Below, piece after piece: positions 1-8,298 of a DNA stretch of 45,359 nucleotides. How positions within the stretch are numbered: position 1 is the first letter of the stretch; each line of letters begins with the position of its first letter. Under the pieces are notes generated by a model that made no database searches, had not been told where the DNA came from, and saw only the letters and a list, made by a program, of their open reading frames with translations. The translations under genes and the position numbers were made by a program. This DNA comes from Rhodospirillales bacterium (GTDB lineage: Bacteria; Pseudomonadota; Alphaproteobacteria; UBA828): the NCBI GenBank assembly GCA_028818565.1, contig JAPPNV010000099.1, positions 1-45,359 of the forward strand. The letters are read 5' to 3'.

Positions 1-165
1 GAATCCCGCTTGTCCCACTCGATCCCGGCGAATCCCGCTTGTCCCACTCGATCCCAGCGAATCCCGCTTGTCCCACTCGATCCCGGCGAATCCCGCTTGT
101 CTCACCTGATCCCACTCAATCCCGGCGAATCCCGGGAATCCCGCTTAATCCCGGGCAGAGTTTGG
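1..165. repeat. Tandem 29-bp repeat array, GGGATT/GGGAC heptad type
   Basis: Three consecutive 29-bp units (1-29, 30-58, 59-87) differ at one base; each contains AATCCCG, GTCCCAC and GATCCCGG blocks at roughly 7-bp spacing. The array then decays through 88-165 into irregular AATCCC/GTCCC heptads. On the minus strand the motif reads GGGATT and GGGAC. The array begins at the window edge and may continue left. A shorter relative is at 28305-28362. No coding function is visible; the rest of 166-286 carries a dispersed element (191-217) and no gene. Confidence 0.85.
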
Positions 166-190
166 GAGGTTCGTCCCACTTGCCCGCGCG

Positions 191-217
191 GCGCAGGCCA
201 CGACCGGGGCGAGAATA
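191..217. repeat. Dispersed intergenic element, copy 1
   Basis: The block starting GCGCAGGCCACGACC followed by GGCGAGAAT resembles blocks at 11999-12030, 28430-28458 and 37628-37660. The shared pattern is CGCAG(G/A)(C/T)C(G/A)(T/C)GAC, a few bases, then GG(T/C)GAGA. It lies just after the 3' end of the amidase gene. Confidence 0.5.
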
Positions 218-286
218 GGGGCGCCGCCCGCGAAGGGAGGCGCCCCTTGAGAAATGCGGCCGGCGGGGCCGGCCGCCCGATACCCG

Positions 287-1813
287 CTACACCGTGTAGA
301 CGCCGAGGCTCTCGAAGGCGCCGCCGGCCTGGATCACGGTCGCGTCGTCGTAGCGCTTGCCGATCAGCATCAGGCCGATGGGCGAATCGTCCGCCTTGCC
401 GCAGGGCACCGTCATGGCCGGGTGGCCCGTGGCGTCGAACGGGCAGGTGTTGGCCAGCATGTTCAGTGCGGCATCGACGTACTCCTCGCGCGAGCAATCC
501 GGCTCCGGCAGCTTGGTCGCGAGCATGGGCAGCGTCGGCATCGCCAGCACGTCGTACTCCGCCAGCGATGCGTCGTAGGTCTCGCGGAGCCGGCGGCTCA
601 GGTTCTGCGCCTTGGCGTAGTAGCGGCCGTGGTAGTTCTGGTGCATGAACTCGCCGAGCATCATCACCAGCTTCACGGTCTCGGAGAGATCGTCCGGCCG
701 CGAGCGCCAGCCGCGCGCGTAGGCGTCGATCAGCGAGGTGACGTAGTAGCCTTCCCAGTTGGAGCCGAAGCCGTTGCCCTTGAGCATCAGCGCGGTCGCG
801 CCCTCGACCGCGATGCCGTTCCAGATGTGCGGCCCGTCCAGGTGCATGGGGATCGAGATCTCGTCGACGGTGGCGCCGAGCTCGGTGAAGCGCTGGACCG
901 CGGCGCGCACGCAGCTGTCCACGGCGTCCTCGCTCTCGGGATGGCCGAAGCCCTCCTTCACCACGCCGATCTTCATGCCGTCCGCGCCCTTGTCCACGGC
1001 GCCGGTATAGCGCTGGGTCTTGGTGCCGATCTGGCGGGGATCCTGGCCATCGGGGCCGGCAATGACCTGGAGCAGGGCCGCCACGTCGCTCACCGAGCGC
1101 GCCATGGGGCCGGTGTGGTCGAGTGTCATCTCGATGGGGAAGATCCCGGTGTAGGGCACCAGGCCGTGGGTGGGCTTGTGCCCGTAGATGCCGCTCCAGC
1201 AGGCGGGCATGCGGATCGAGCCGCCCTGGTCGCCGCCGAGCGCCATGTCGGCCTCGCCGGTGAGCACCAGCACGCCGCTGCCGGCGGACGAGCCGCCGCA
1301 GGTGTAGCCCCTCTTGTGCGGGTTATCGACCATGCCGGTGGCGGTGGTGGCGCTGCCGCCGTCGAAGCAGAGGTAGGTGTTGGCGGCCTTGCCGACGATG
1401 GTGCCGCCGGCATCGAGAATCCGGGTCACCACGGTCGCATCGACGTCGGGCACATAGCCCTCGAGCACCGTCGCCCCGTTCATCATCGGCACGCCGGCCA
1501 GGCAGATGTTGTCCTTGAGCGCAACCCGCTTGCCCTTGAGCGGCCCGCTGTTCCGGCCCTTGACCTCGGACTTCCAGTACCAGGCGTTGTATGGGTTCTC
1601 CTCCGGCGGCGGCCGGTAGCCGGGGCTGCGGGGATACTTGACGGGGAGCTTCGGCTCGTCGAGATCGTCGAGCCGGTGGTAGGAGGCGATGGTGCCCTCC
1701 ATGAGGCCGCGGAACGATTCCGCATCCTCCACGGTGATCGTCATGCCGTAGCCCTCGGCGATGTCGAGGACCTCCTCGATCGTCGGTGTGCGCACCGTCG
1801 GAAACTTGGCCAT
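287..1813 (-). CDS. Amidase, amidase-signature family (nitrile-pathway type)
   Basis: This 508-residue enzyme hydrolyses an amide to the carboxylic acid and ammonia. The amidase-signature catalytic triad is present with the spacing of the family: Lys100 (VALKDN), cis-Ser175 (TCGGSSAGSG) and nucleophile Ser199 (GGDQGGSIR). The helical N-terminal stretch of about 90 residues before the core, and the GHKPTHGLVPYTG segment after it, resemble the enantioselective aliphatic/aromatic amidases often found beside nitrile hydratases; no nitrile hydratase is in this window. The ATG at 1813 was chosen because GGGGAGGAG precedes it and the longer open frame upstream lacks family similarity. It is transcribed away from the MaoC gene, with about 200 bp between them. 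The substrate cannot be read from the sequence. Confidence 0.92.
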   Translation of the reverse strand: MAKFPTVRTPTIEEVLDIAEGYGMTITVEDAESFRGLMEGTIASYHRLDDLDEPKLPVKYPRSPGYRPPPEENPYNAWYWKSEVKGRNSGPLKGKRVALKDNICLAGVPMMNGATVLEGYVPDVDATVVTRILDAGGTIVGKAANTYLCFDGGSATTATGMVDNPHKRGYTCGGSSAGSGVLVLTGEADMALGGDQGGSIRMPACWSGIYGHKPTHGLVPYTGIFPIEMTLDHTGPMARSVSDVAALLQVIAGPDGQDPRQIGTKTQRYTGAVDKGADGMKIGVVKEGFGHPESEDAVDSCVRAAVQRFTELGATVDEISIPMHLDGPHIWNGIAVEGATALMLKGNGFGSNWEGYYVTSLIDAYARGWRSRPDDLSETVKLVMMLGEFMHQNYHGRYYAKAQNLSRRLRETYDASLAEYDVLAMPTLPMLATKLPEPDCSREEYVDAALNMLANTCPFDATGHPAMTVPCGKADDSPIGLMLIGKRYDDATVIQAGGAFESLGVYTV

Positions 1814-2020
1814 CGGTTCTCCTCCCCTGGTTGCCGCGCCGACGGCGAGCGCCGCCGTCCCTGCCGGAGCGCCACATATACCTTGCGTCCGCGCCAGCGA
1901 ACAGGGCGGCTGCACCCGCGTGCGCGGGGTGGCGGCGACCGGCCCTGGGCGCGCGCTTGCCAGGCGCTCTGTTGCACCGCACAATCCGCGGCTCGGCAAC
2001 CCGGAGGAGGGAATTCGATC

Positions 2021-2485
2021 ATGGAGCAGGCGGCCCAGGCGGCCCCGGGCGATGCCCGATTCGGTTATTTCTTCGAGGACCTGAAGATCGGTATGAGCGC
2101 GGAATACGGGCGCATCATCAACGACGAGGAGATGCGGCTCTTCGCCGACCTGACGGGCGACACCAACCCGCTCCACTTCGACGACGACTTTGCCGAGCAG
2201 TCGCGCTTCGGGGGCCGGATCGTGCACGGCATGTGCACCGCAGCATTGATCTCGACGGTCATCGGCACCCGGATGCCGGGGCCGGGGTGCATTTATCTGT
2301 CGCAGACGCTGCGCTTCACGGCGCCGGTCAGGCCGGGCGACGAGGTGGTGGCGCGGGCCGTGGTGGACCGCCTGATCCCGGAGCGCCAACGCGTCGAGTT
2401 CGAGACCACGTGCGCCGTGGGCGAGCGGATCGTGCTTTCCGGCCGGGCGCTCGCTCAGGTTCCCTCCCGCGACGGGCCGGCGTAG
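2021..2485 (+). CDS. MaoC-like (R)-specific enoyl-CoA hydratase
   Basis: This 154-residue single hot-dog protein of the MaoC/PhaJ family hydrates 2-enoyl-CoA thioesters, or catalyses the reverse. The hydratase motif is at residues 41-52 (FADLTGDTNPLH), giving the catalytic pair Asp47/His52, followed by the conserved GGRIVHGM segment (64-71). Length is normal for a one-domain PhaJ-type hydratase. The start at 2021 has a strong GGAGGAGG ribosome site 10 bases upstream. It stands alone on this strand, so its acyl-CoA pathway (beta-oxidation branch, polyhydroxyalkanoate supply or mesaconyl-type hydration) is open. Confidence 0.9.
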   Translation: MEQAAQAAPGDARFGYFFEDLKIGMSAEYGRIINDEEMRLFADLTGDTNPLHFDDDFAEQSRFGGRIVHGMCTAALISTVIGTRMPGPGCIYLSQTLRFTAPVRPGDEVVARAVVDRLIPERQRVEFETTCAVGERIVLSGRALAQVPSRDGPA

Positions 2486-2685
2486 CCGGCGAAGCACTCT
2501 CCACACCCCCGATCGCCCCGGCCTTGCGCCGGCCGCCCCCTCTCACCATGTCACAGGCAGAGAGGACGATGAGCGAGCCCGGCAAATGAGATCACGGCGG
2601 CGATCACGACAGACGCCCGGACTGCGTTTGCCGACCGCCGTGTGCGCTCCGGTTATCGCTGCCGGGCCGACACCAAGCCACCCCG

Positions 2686-3627
2686 ATGGAAAAAACAGGA
2701 GATATAGAGAACACGGGAACCCGTGAGCATAAGAAGCCGGGCGAAGCAAAGCCAATCTGGCCCCGCAACCGGCGAAAAGAGAATAGCGTTAGATCATTCC
2801 CGATAATTGTTTTTGATAGCATCGAATACATTTTCTGCTGGTTCTATTACCTGTTTGGCCACGTCGCCAGCTTCCGTTTCCTGCTTCAATTCTCCGCCGT
2901 CATGCTGTTCGCCATGGGCGTCTACGGCGTGACCATCGACATGGAAAAGCGACAGATCGATCGCGGCGTTCGCGAGGCGACGCTGTTCGCGATGATCGCG
3001 CGCACCCATGCGCTGCCGGAGGGCAAGGGGGCGAGAGCGCTGAAGCCCAGTGTGGAAGCGCTGGCGAGCGACGGAGTCGCCATGGAAGAGATCAACCTCA
3101 GCGGAGCCGACCTGAGCGGAGCGAAGCTGGCCGGCGCCAATTTCAGGCGGGCCGATCTGAGCAACGCGATCTTCGTCGAGGCGGATCTCCGCGACGCGGA
3201 TCTGCGCGGCGCCAATCTCAGCGGGGCGGTCTTCATTCGCGCGAATCTGACCGGTGCTGATCTCTGCGAAGCCGACCTCACGAAAGCCGATCTCGTCGGT
3301 GCAGTTTTTCATGACGCCTACATGGAAAAGGTCAATCTCGAGGGCGCCGAGCTCCTCGTCGCCAACTTCTCGAACGCGCACCTGGCGGGCGCGATCGTGA
3401 CCTCGGCCAACGGCGCCTATTCGAACTTTGCCGGTGCCGATCTCTCCAACGCCAACTTCGGCGACACGGAGCTTCAGGGAGCGCTCTTCGATGGCGCGGA
3501 CATTGGCGGCGCCCGGCTCAGTCAGTCCTACGACCTCTCGGACAAGCAGATCGAAGAGGCATGCGCCTCGCCGGATACCCCTCCGATCCTGCCGGAACAC
3601 CTGGAATGGGCAGAGAGACGTTGCTGA
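2686..3627 (+). CDS. Membrane-anchored pentapeptide-repeat protein
   Basis: This 313-residue protein has two parts. Residues 1-36 are charged and presumably cytoplasmic; residues about 40-82 are strongly hydrophobic and form one or two membrane segments. From about residue 136 to 275 there is an almost unbroken run of A(D/N)LXX pentapeptides (for example GADLSGAKLAGANF), which fold as a right-handed quadrilateral beta-helix. The C-terminal tail (LSDKQIEEAC, then PPILPEHL) is common after such repeats. There is no enzymatic motif, so function is unknown; a scaffold or membrane-stress role is conjecture. Base composition of the first 170 bp is less GC-rich than the neighbours. The ATG at 2686 has only a weak ribosome site, so the start may be further in. 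Confidence 0.85.
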   Translation: MEKTGDIENTGTREHKKPGEAKPIWPRNRRKENSVRSFPIIVFDSIEYIFCWFYYLFGHVASFRFLLQFSAVMLFAMGVYGVTIDMEKRQIDRGVREATLFAMIARTHALPEGKGARALKPSVEALASDGVAMEEINLSGADLSGAKLAGANFRRADLSNAIFVEADLRDADLRGANLSGAVFIRANLTGADLCEADLTKADLVGAVFHDAYMEKVNLEGAELLVANFSNAHLAGAIVTSANGAYSNFAGADLSNANFGDTELQGALFDGADIGGARLSQSYDLSDKQIEEACASPDTPPILPEHLEWAERRC

Positions 3628-3695
3628 ACGGACTTGCGATCCGACCCGGAAACCACCTCGCCAGCGGGCGACTCGTGAGGTGAAGGAGAGCAACC

Positions 3696-4517
3696 ATGGA
3701 ATACAAAGACATCGTTGTACATCTCGGGGCCGACCACCGGTCAGCGGCCCGGCTCGATGCCGCAATCGAGCTGGCCGAACGCTGCGAGGGCCGCGTGACC
3801 GGCGTCTACGTGTTGTCCAGGCGCAACATACCCGGGTTCGTTCGCTGCGAGATTCCGCCCGAGGTCCTGAAGCGACTGGATACGGAAGAGCGCACGTTCA
3901 CCGAGGAGGCCGAGGCGCAGTTCGCCGAACGGACGGCAAGGACTCCGGTACCGTGTGAATGGCGCCTCGTGACGGGCGACCCCGTGGATGCCGTTACCAC
4001 CAGCGCGCATTACGCCGACATCACCATCGTCGGCCAAACCGACCCCGATGACGGACGCAGCGCCAGCGGGCTGGCTGACGGCGTCGTGCTCGGCGGGGGC
4101 GGCCCCGTGCTGGTCTGGCCCTACGCCGGCGCGTGCCACGCCACCGCGGCGACGGTCCTGCTCGCCTGGAACGGCTCCCGCGAGGCGACGCGCGCGGTCG
4201 CGGACGCGATGCCGCTCCTGCAGCAGGCGCGCAAGGTGATCGTCTTCGGCGTCGACAAGAACGACGGCAGGCACATACCCGGCACCGACATCAGCACGCA
4301 TCTGGCGCACCATGGCGTTCGGGCGGAGGCCCGCCACACGCGGTCCTCCCTGGGCATCCATATCGGCGATGTCCTGCTCTCCGAGATCGGCGATCACGGC
4401 ATCGGCCTTCTCGTCATGGGCGGCTACGGCCACCATCGCCTGCGCGAGCGGCTGTTCGGCGGGGTCACCCGCGACATCCTGCGCGAGATGACCGTGCCGG
4501 TCCTGATGGCGCACTAA
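3696..4517 (+). CDS. Universal stress protein, tandem UspA domains (paralogue 1)
   Basis: This 273-residue cytoplasmic protein has two Usp domains, about residues 4-140 and 150-273. The second carries the nucleotide-binding glycine pattern G-2X-G-9X-G in MGGYGHHRLRERLFGGVT, which suggests an ATP-binding type. The N-terminal domain begins with the usual MEYKDIVVHL strand and lacks the glycine pattern. A GGAG site (GAAGGAGAG) lies just before the ATG. It is followed by a close paralogue of the same length, so the pair is a tandem duplication. Typical roles are survival under oxygen or nutrient stress; the exact role here is unknown. Confidence 0.93.
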   Translation: MEYKDIVVHLGADHRSAARLDAAIELAERCEGRVTGVYVLSRRNIPGFVRCEIPPEVLKRLDTEERTFTEEAEAQFAERTARTPVPCEWRLVTGDPVDAVTTSAHYADITIVGQTDPDDGRSASGLADGVVLGGGGPVLVWPYAGACHATAATVLLAWNGSREATRAVADAMPLLQQARKVIVFGVDKNDGRHIPGTDISTHLAHHGVRAEARHTRSSLGIHIGDVLLSEIGDHGIGLLVMGGYGHHRLRERLFGGVTRDILREMTVPVLMAH

Positions 4518-4632
4518 GCCGACGGCTGGAATGACCCATGTCAAACCGCACCCTCAGTCGCCCCGTTAGGCTGGCCTGTGCTCCATGGCTCGGGTGTCAC
4601 GCACGGGCCGGTGCGGAGAAGGAGGCTTGACC

Positions 4633-5454
4633 ATGGCGTACAGGGACATCGTCGTACATCTGGCTCAGGATAAACGCTCGAAAGTGCGGCTCGAGGCCGC
4701 GATCGAGCTGGCCGAACGATACGAAGGCAGGGTGACCGGCGTCTACGTGCTGCCTCGTCTCGTCGTCCCCGGTTTCGCGAGCTTCGAGCTCTCCACCGAG
4801 GTCTACAAGCGGCTCGATACGGAGCAGCGGGCGCTCGCCGAGGAGGCCGAGCGGCAATTCGCCCAACGGATGGCGAAGTCGACGGTGTCGTCCGAATGGC
4901 GCCTGCTGACGGGGGACCCGGTCGATGGCGTCACGACGAGCGCACACTACGCCGACATCACGATCGTGGGTCAAGCCGACCCCGACGATGAGAACAGCAT
5001 CTCTGGCCTGGCGGACAGTGTGGTGCTTGCCGCGGGCGGGCCGGTGCTGGTCTGGCCCTATGCCGGCTCCTTCGCGGTTAACGCGGAGACCGTCATGCTC
5101 GCCTGGAACGGCACCCGCGAGGCGAGGCGCGCGCTCGCCGACGCTCTACCCCTCCTGCAGCAGGCAGGCAGGGTGATCGTCCTCGGCATCGACACCGGCG
5201 ACGGCAGGCACATACCGGGAGCCGAAGTCAGCACCTACCTGGCGCGACATGGCGTCAGCGCGGATGCCAGGCATGCGATCAGCTCGTCGGACCTTGGCGC
5301 GAGCGACGCGCTTCTCTCCGAGATCAGCGATCTCGGGGCGGGTCTGCTTGTCATGGGCGGCTACGGCCACCACCGTATGCGGGAAGTGCTGCTGGGCGGT
5401 GTCACCCGCGACATCCTGCGGCAGATGACAGTGCCGGTTCTGATGTCGCACTAA
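4633..5454 (+). CDS. Universal stress protein, tandem UspA domains (paralogue 2)
   Basis: This second 273-residue tandem Usp protein is aligned end to end with its upstream neighbour; by eye roughly two of three residues match, with identical blocks such as GDPVD, TTSAHYADITIVGQ and GGVTRDIL. The C-terminal domain keeps G-2X-G-9X-G in MGGYGHHRMREVLLGGVT. The ATG at 4633 was chosen because GGAGG lies 7 bases upstream and it matches the start of paralogue 1; an in-frame start at 4585 would add 16 unrelated residues. The 115-bp gap between the two genes has no clear terminator, so co-transcription is possible. Divergence is concentrated around residues 45-90, which may separate their ligands or partners. 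Confidence 0.93.
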   Translation: MAYRDIVVHLAQDKRSKVRLEAAIELAERYEGRVTGVYVLPRLVVPGFASFELSTEVYKRLDTEQRALAEEAERQFAQRMAKSTVSSEWRLLTGDPVDGVTTSAHYADITIVGQADPDDENSISGLADSVVLAAGGPVLVWPYAGSFAVNAETVMLAWNGTREARRALADALPLLQQAGRVIVLGIDTGDGRHIPGAEVSTYLARHGVSADARHAISSSDLGASDALLSEISDLGAGLLVMGGYGHHRMREVLLGGVTRDILRQMTVPVLMSH

Positions 5455-5846
5455 GCTGGATAGATTTTGTGCTGCAAGGCGTCCGCGAGCGCGGCCGACA
5501 ATCCGATCCGCCCGCCGGCGCTGACGGCTGCACCCTATTTCGGTTGTTCACCCCCCAATTTGGGGGGCGGCATCGGCCGTGTGCCTTCTTACTATCGATT
5601 GGATTAACTTGGTGTTGCTCGCGTTTGGAGCGCCGTGTCCGTTCGCAATCGACGGGATCGTATCGGTGCAGACTGGCGGCCTGTGCCGCTCAGAGCTGTG
5701 ACCGCTGCGGGCCGGCGCTGCGGAGGCGGGAAGAGTAGTGCTCGCTCAAGGCGAAGGGGGAGAGGCGACCCCCGCCCGAGCCGACGGATCGAGGGTCGGT
5801 GGCAAAGGAGCATCGCGAAGACACAGGCCATCGGAGCGGATCGGTC
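5455..5846. other. Intergenic stretch with a CCCCCC/GGGGGG palindrome
   Basis: This 392-bp gap lies between the second usp gene and the LuxR-type gene. No convincing gene is seen. The clear structure is the palindrome at 5551-5567. An in-frame GTG at 5799 could extend the LuxR-type protein by 16 residues but has a poor ribosome site. Confidence 0.6.
5551..5567. promoter_or_regulatory. Palindromic operator candidate upstream of LuxR-type gene
   Basis: CCCCCCAATTTGGGGGG is a perfect inverted repeat with 8-bp arms around one central base. It lies about 280 bp upstream of the regulator's ATG. A similar palindrome occurs at 7085-7100 before the LysR-type gene. The binding protein is unknown. Confidence 0.5.
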
Positions 5847-6998
5847 ATGGGCGCTCAAGAGCGGTTTGAGCGCATTCTGGGATCGCTGCACGAAGCAGCG
5901 CTCGACGATGCTCACTGGCCGGCGACTGCAGGGCTGATCGATGAAGCCATCGGGTCGAAGGGCAATTTGCTGGCGTCCTATGGAGGGCGCTCCCCGGAAG
6001 ACAGCAAAGTCTTTTTCGCACGCTTCTGCTACCGGGGGGAACGCAACAAGAAATTCGAGCGGGAGTACTACGATGTCTATCACCCCATAGACGAACGCGT
6101 TCTTCGATTCAGGCAACTGCCGGATAGCCGGCTGATCGACGTCGCGGAACTCTATACAGAGCAGGAGCGGAAGACCTCCCTAGTGTTCAACAAAGCATTG
6201 CCGGCCGCCGAGGTGCAAAACGGCCCCATCGTGCGCTTGGACGGGCCGAATGGCTCGAATATAGGCTGGCACATCGCCGACCCCATCGACGGGGACGGCT
6301 GGTCGTCCTCTCAGATCGAGATGATCGAGCGTCTCCTGCCCCACATTCGTCAGTTCGTGCGCGTCCGGCACGCGCTCGTCAATGCGCAGGCTCTCGGGAC
6401 GTCGCTCACCGATCTTCTCGACAATGGGCGTATCGGTGTCGTTCAGCTTGACCAACGCGGCCGCATCGTGGTGGCGAACCGCAGTGCTCGCGACATCCTG
6501 CGCAAGGGCGACGGGCTGACGGATCGGGACGGTCTATTGCGCGCCTCCCTGCCGGCGGACGATGTCGCTCTCCAGGAACTGTTGTCTCGGGCGCTGCCGC
6601 TCTTTGGCGGCCAGGCTTCGAGCGGCTCGATGACGGTGAAACGCTCGGTCGTGTCGCCCCGTCTTGTGTTGCATGCGTTCCCCGTCAGCGACGAGCGGAC
6701 GGACATGCTCACCAGCACCATCGCTGCGCTCGTGCTGGTGGTCGATCCTGCGAGCCGGGGACGTATCGATCCGGCGCTGTTGAAAGACCTGTTCGGCCTC
6801 ACGCCGGCGGAGAGCCAGGTGGCCGTGATGTTGGCTGAGGGGCGCACCATTAGCCAAATCGCCGCCGCGACGGGGCGAAGCGACGGCACCATCCGATGGC
6901 ACGTCAAACACATATTCAGCAAGCTCGGCGTCTCCCGCCAGGTGGAGCTCGTGCAACTGGTCATGTCGTTGGCTGACCCTCCGCTGGCGCAGCAATGA
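5847..6998 (+). CDS. LuxR-type HTH transcriptional regulator with PAS-like region
   Basis: This 383-residue regulator ends in a LuxR/GerE helix-turn-helix, about residues 312-375: FGLTPAESQVAVMLAEG, then TISQIAAATGRSDGTIRWHVK and FSKLGVSRQVELVQ. The central part (about 195-300, IGVVQLDQRGRIVVANRSAR) reads like a PAS sensor domain, and the N-terminal 180 residues are an uncharacterised sensor segment seen in similar alphaproteobacterial regulators. There is no receiver domain or autoinducer-binding motif. The ATG at 5847 is preferred because GGAG is 10 bases upstream; GTG 5799 is the alternative. It is followed by a LysR-type gene on the same strand, but targets cannot be inferred. Confidence 0.88.
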   Translation: MGAQERFERILGSLHEAALDDAHWPATAGLIDEAIGSKGNLLASYGGRSPEDSKVFFARFCYRGERNKKFEREYYDVYHPIDERVLRFRQLPDSRLIDVAELYTEQERKTSLVFNKALPAAEVQNGPIVRLDGPNGSNIGWHIADPIDGDGWSSSQIEMIERLLPHIRQFVRVRHALVNAQALGTSLTDLLDNGRIGVVQLDQRGRIVVANRSARDILRKGDGLTDRDGLLRASLPADDVALQELLSRALPLFGGQASSGSMTVKRSVVSPRLVLHAFPVSDERTDMLTSTIAALVLVVDPASRGRIDPALLKDLFGLTPAESQVAVMLAEGRTISQIAAATGRSDGTIRWHVKHIFSKLGVSRQVELVQLVMSLADPPLAQQ

Positions 6999-7084
6999 CA
7001 CCTCAGCTGCTTGCCAACCGAGGGGCGCGCGTTCCGCTCTCGTCCATGTTTCCCACAATTCGTTTCCCACGATTCTTGTAATGC

Positions 7085-7135
7085 CCTCCCGATTGGGAGG
7101 CGGCAGGGAGCGCCAGATTAGGTAGGGTGCACCCT
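7085..7135. promoter_or_regulatory. Two palindromes upstream of LysR-type gene
   Basis: CCTCCCGATTGGGAGG (7085-7100) is an inverted repeat with 6-bp arms that resembles the palindrome at 5551. AGGGTGCACCCT (7124-7135) is a perfect 12-bp palindrome. Both lie 60-115 bp before the GTG start, where a LysR-type or neighbouring LuxR-type regulator would bind. This is inference from position and symmetry. Confidence 0.45.
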
Positions 7136-7196
7136 TCATATTAGGGGGCGCGCGCGTTCTGCACGCGTTCGGAGGAGCCGGCATCGGCGAAACACC

Positions 7197-8228
7197 GTGA
7201 AAGACATCGGACCAGCTATCCCTTCTACCAGCGCATTGCTCGCGTTCGAGGCGACCGCGCGCCTCGGCAGCGTCGTGGGTGCCGCCGAAGAGCTGGAGGT
7301 GTCGTCCCCTGCAATCAGCCGCCACATCTCCAAGCTGGAGAAAATGCTGAACGTTGGCCTGTTCGAGCGGAAGGGTCGAGGACTTGTTCTGACAAGAGGC
7401 GGCGAAGACTATTTTGCCTCTGTACGATCGTCGATCCAAAGTCTGCGTGCCGCGAGTAACAGGCTGCACTCAGAAAGGACAATTCTGACGATCGGCTGCA
7501 CGCAGGGCGTCTCGGTCATGGTTTTGCTTCGGCTCTACCCGAGGCTGAAGCAGATTCTAGACGCCAACATCGATCTCAGAATTTTGAACTGCGAATACGA
7601 AATGCTTCCCTCACTGTTGCCGGTGGGTGTCGACGTGCTCTTCGAGTGTTCGACCGATCACCCCGATCAACATTCAGAGAGGCTATTCGATGAAGAAGTC
7701 GTTCCGGTCGCCTCTCCCCACTTTGTCGGACGGTTCAAGCGAGAGCTCGCCGAACATTCGTCTCACTGGACCGGCGTGCCCCGTTTGGCATACACCCCGG
7801 CGGGAGCGGTTTGGGCATCGTGGGAGACATGGTTCACGTCAGAAAACTGCCAACCCCCGAAGGCTCCGATCGAAATGGACGAAAATGCTCTCTACTTGAT
7901 GGAAGCTGCGGCGAGGGGACAGGGAATCGCCCTGGGTTGGAATGGCTTTGTGAACAATTATTTCGAGATTGGCCGTCTCGTTCCAGTCAGGGACGAGTGG
8001 TTGCGGACGAAGGTCGGTCTGTACGGCGTTCTAACCACGACAGGACAAAGAAACCCCTGCGCACGACGCTTCCTGACAGAGCTTGTTGGTTTGGTAAGGG
8101 AATTGAGAATGGAAAGCGAAGACTTGAAGTGCATTAGAGAGCGGTGGGCGAGTCGACAGCCTGACATCACGCTTTATCAGTCCGAGGCACTGGCTCGAGA
8201 CGGCTGCGCGACAATAGCGAGTCGGTAA
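7197..8228 (+). CDS. LysR-family transcriptional regulator (GcvA-like)
   Basis: This 343-residue regulator has an N-terminal LysR winged helix-turn-helix (about residues 10-70: LLAFEATARLGSVVGAAEEL, then SSPAISRHISKLEKMLNVGLFER), and a C-terminal effector-binding region of the periplasmic-binding fold. The PST-ALLAFEA start and overall length match the GcvA-like branch. The GTG start at 7197 is set by the usual distance to the helix-turn-helix; GGAGGAG lies rather far upstream (about 20 bases). It ends head to head with the ammonia-lyase homologue (8299-9750). LysR regulators usually act on a divergent neighbour, but here the divergent side is the LuxR-type gene's 3' end, so the target is unclear. 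A link to gcvTHP 12 kb away is possible but unsupported. Confidence 0.9.
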   Translation: MKDIGPAIPSTSALLAFEATARLGSVVGAAEELEVSSPAISRHISKLEKMLNVGLFERKGRGLVLTRGGEDYFASVRSSIQSLRAASNRLHSERTILTIGCTQGVSVMVLLRLYPRLKQILDANIDLRILNCEYEMLPSLLPVGVDVLFECSTDHPDQHSERLFDEEVVPVASPHFVGRFKRELAEHSSHWTGVPRLAYTPAGAVWASWETWFTSENCQPPKAPIEMDENALYLMEAAARGQGIALGWNGFVNNYFEIGRLVPVRDEWLRTKVGLYGVLTTTGQRNPCARRFLTELVGLVRELRMESEDLKCIRERWASRQPDITLYQSEALARDGCATIASR

Positions 8229-8298
8229 CCGACACAAGCGTCGCGCCAATCAGGCACGGCCAAGTGGGGCGAGCGGGTCGGCGTCTGTTTCGTTCGCG

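Noticed and set aside
1-165. CRISPR array
   Set aside because: Units are 29 bp but abut directly with no unique spacers, and no cas gene is nearby.
254-2485. A 743-codon plus-strand frame across the amidase gene
   Set aside because: Only the last 154 codons encode a known fold (MaoC). The rest is the antisense of the amidase, rich in Gly, Arg, Ala, His.
4585-4632. N-terminal extension of the second Usp protein
   Set aside because: The paralogue starts at the equivalent of 4633 and GGAGG fits that ATG.
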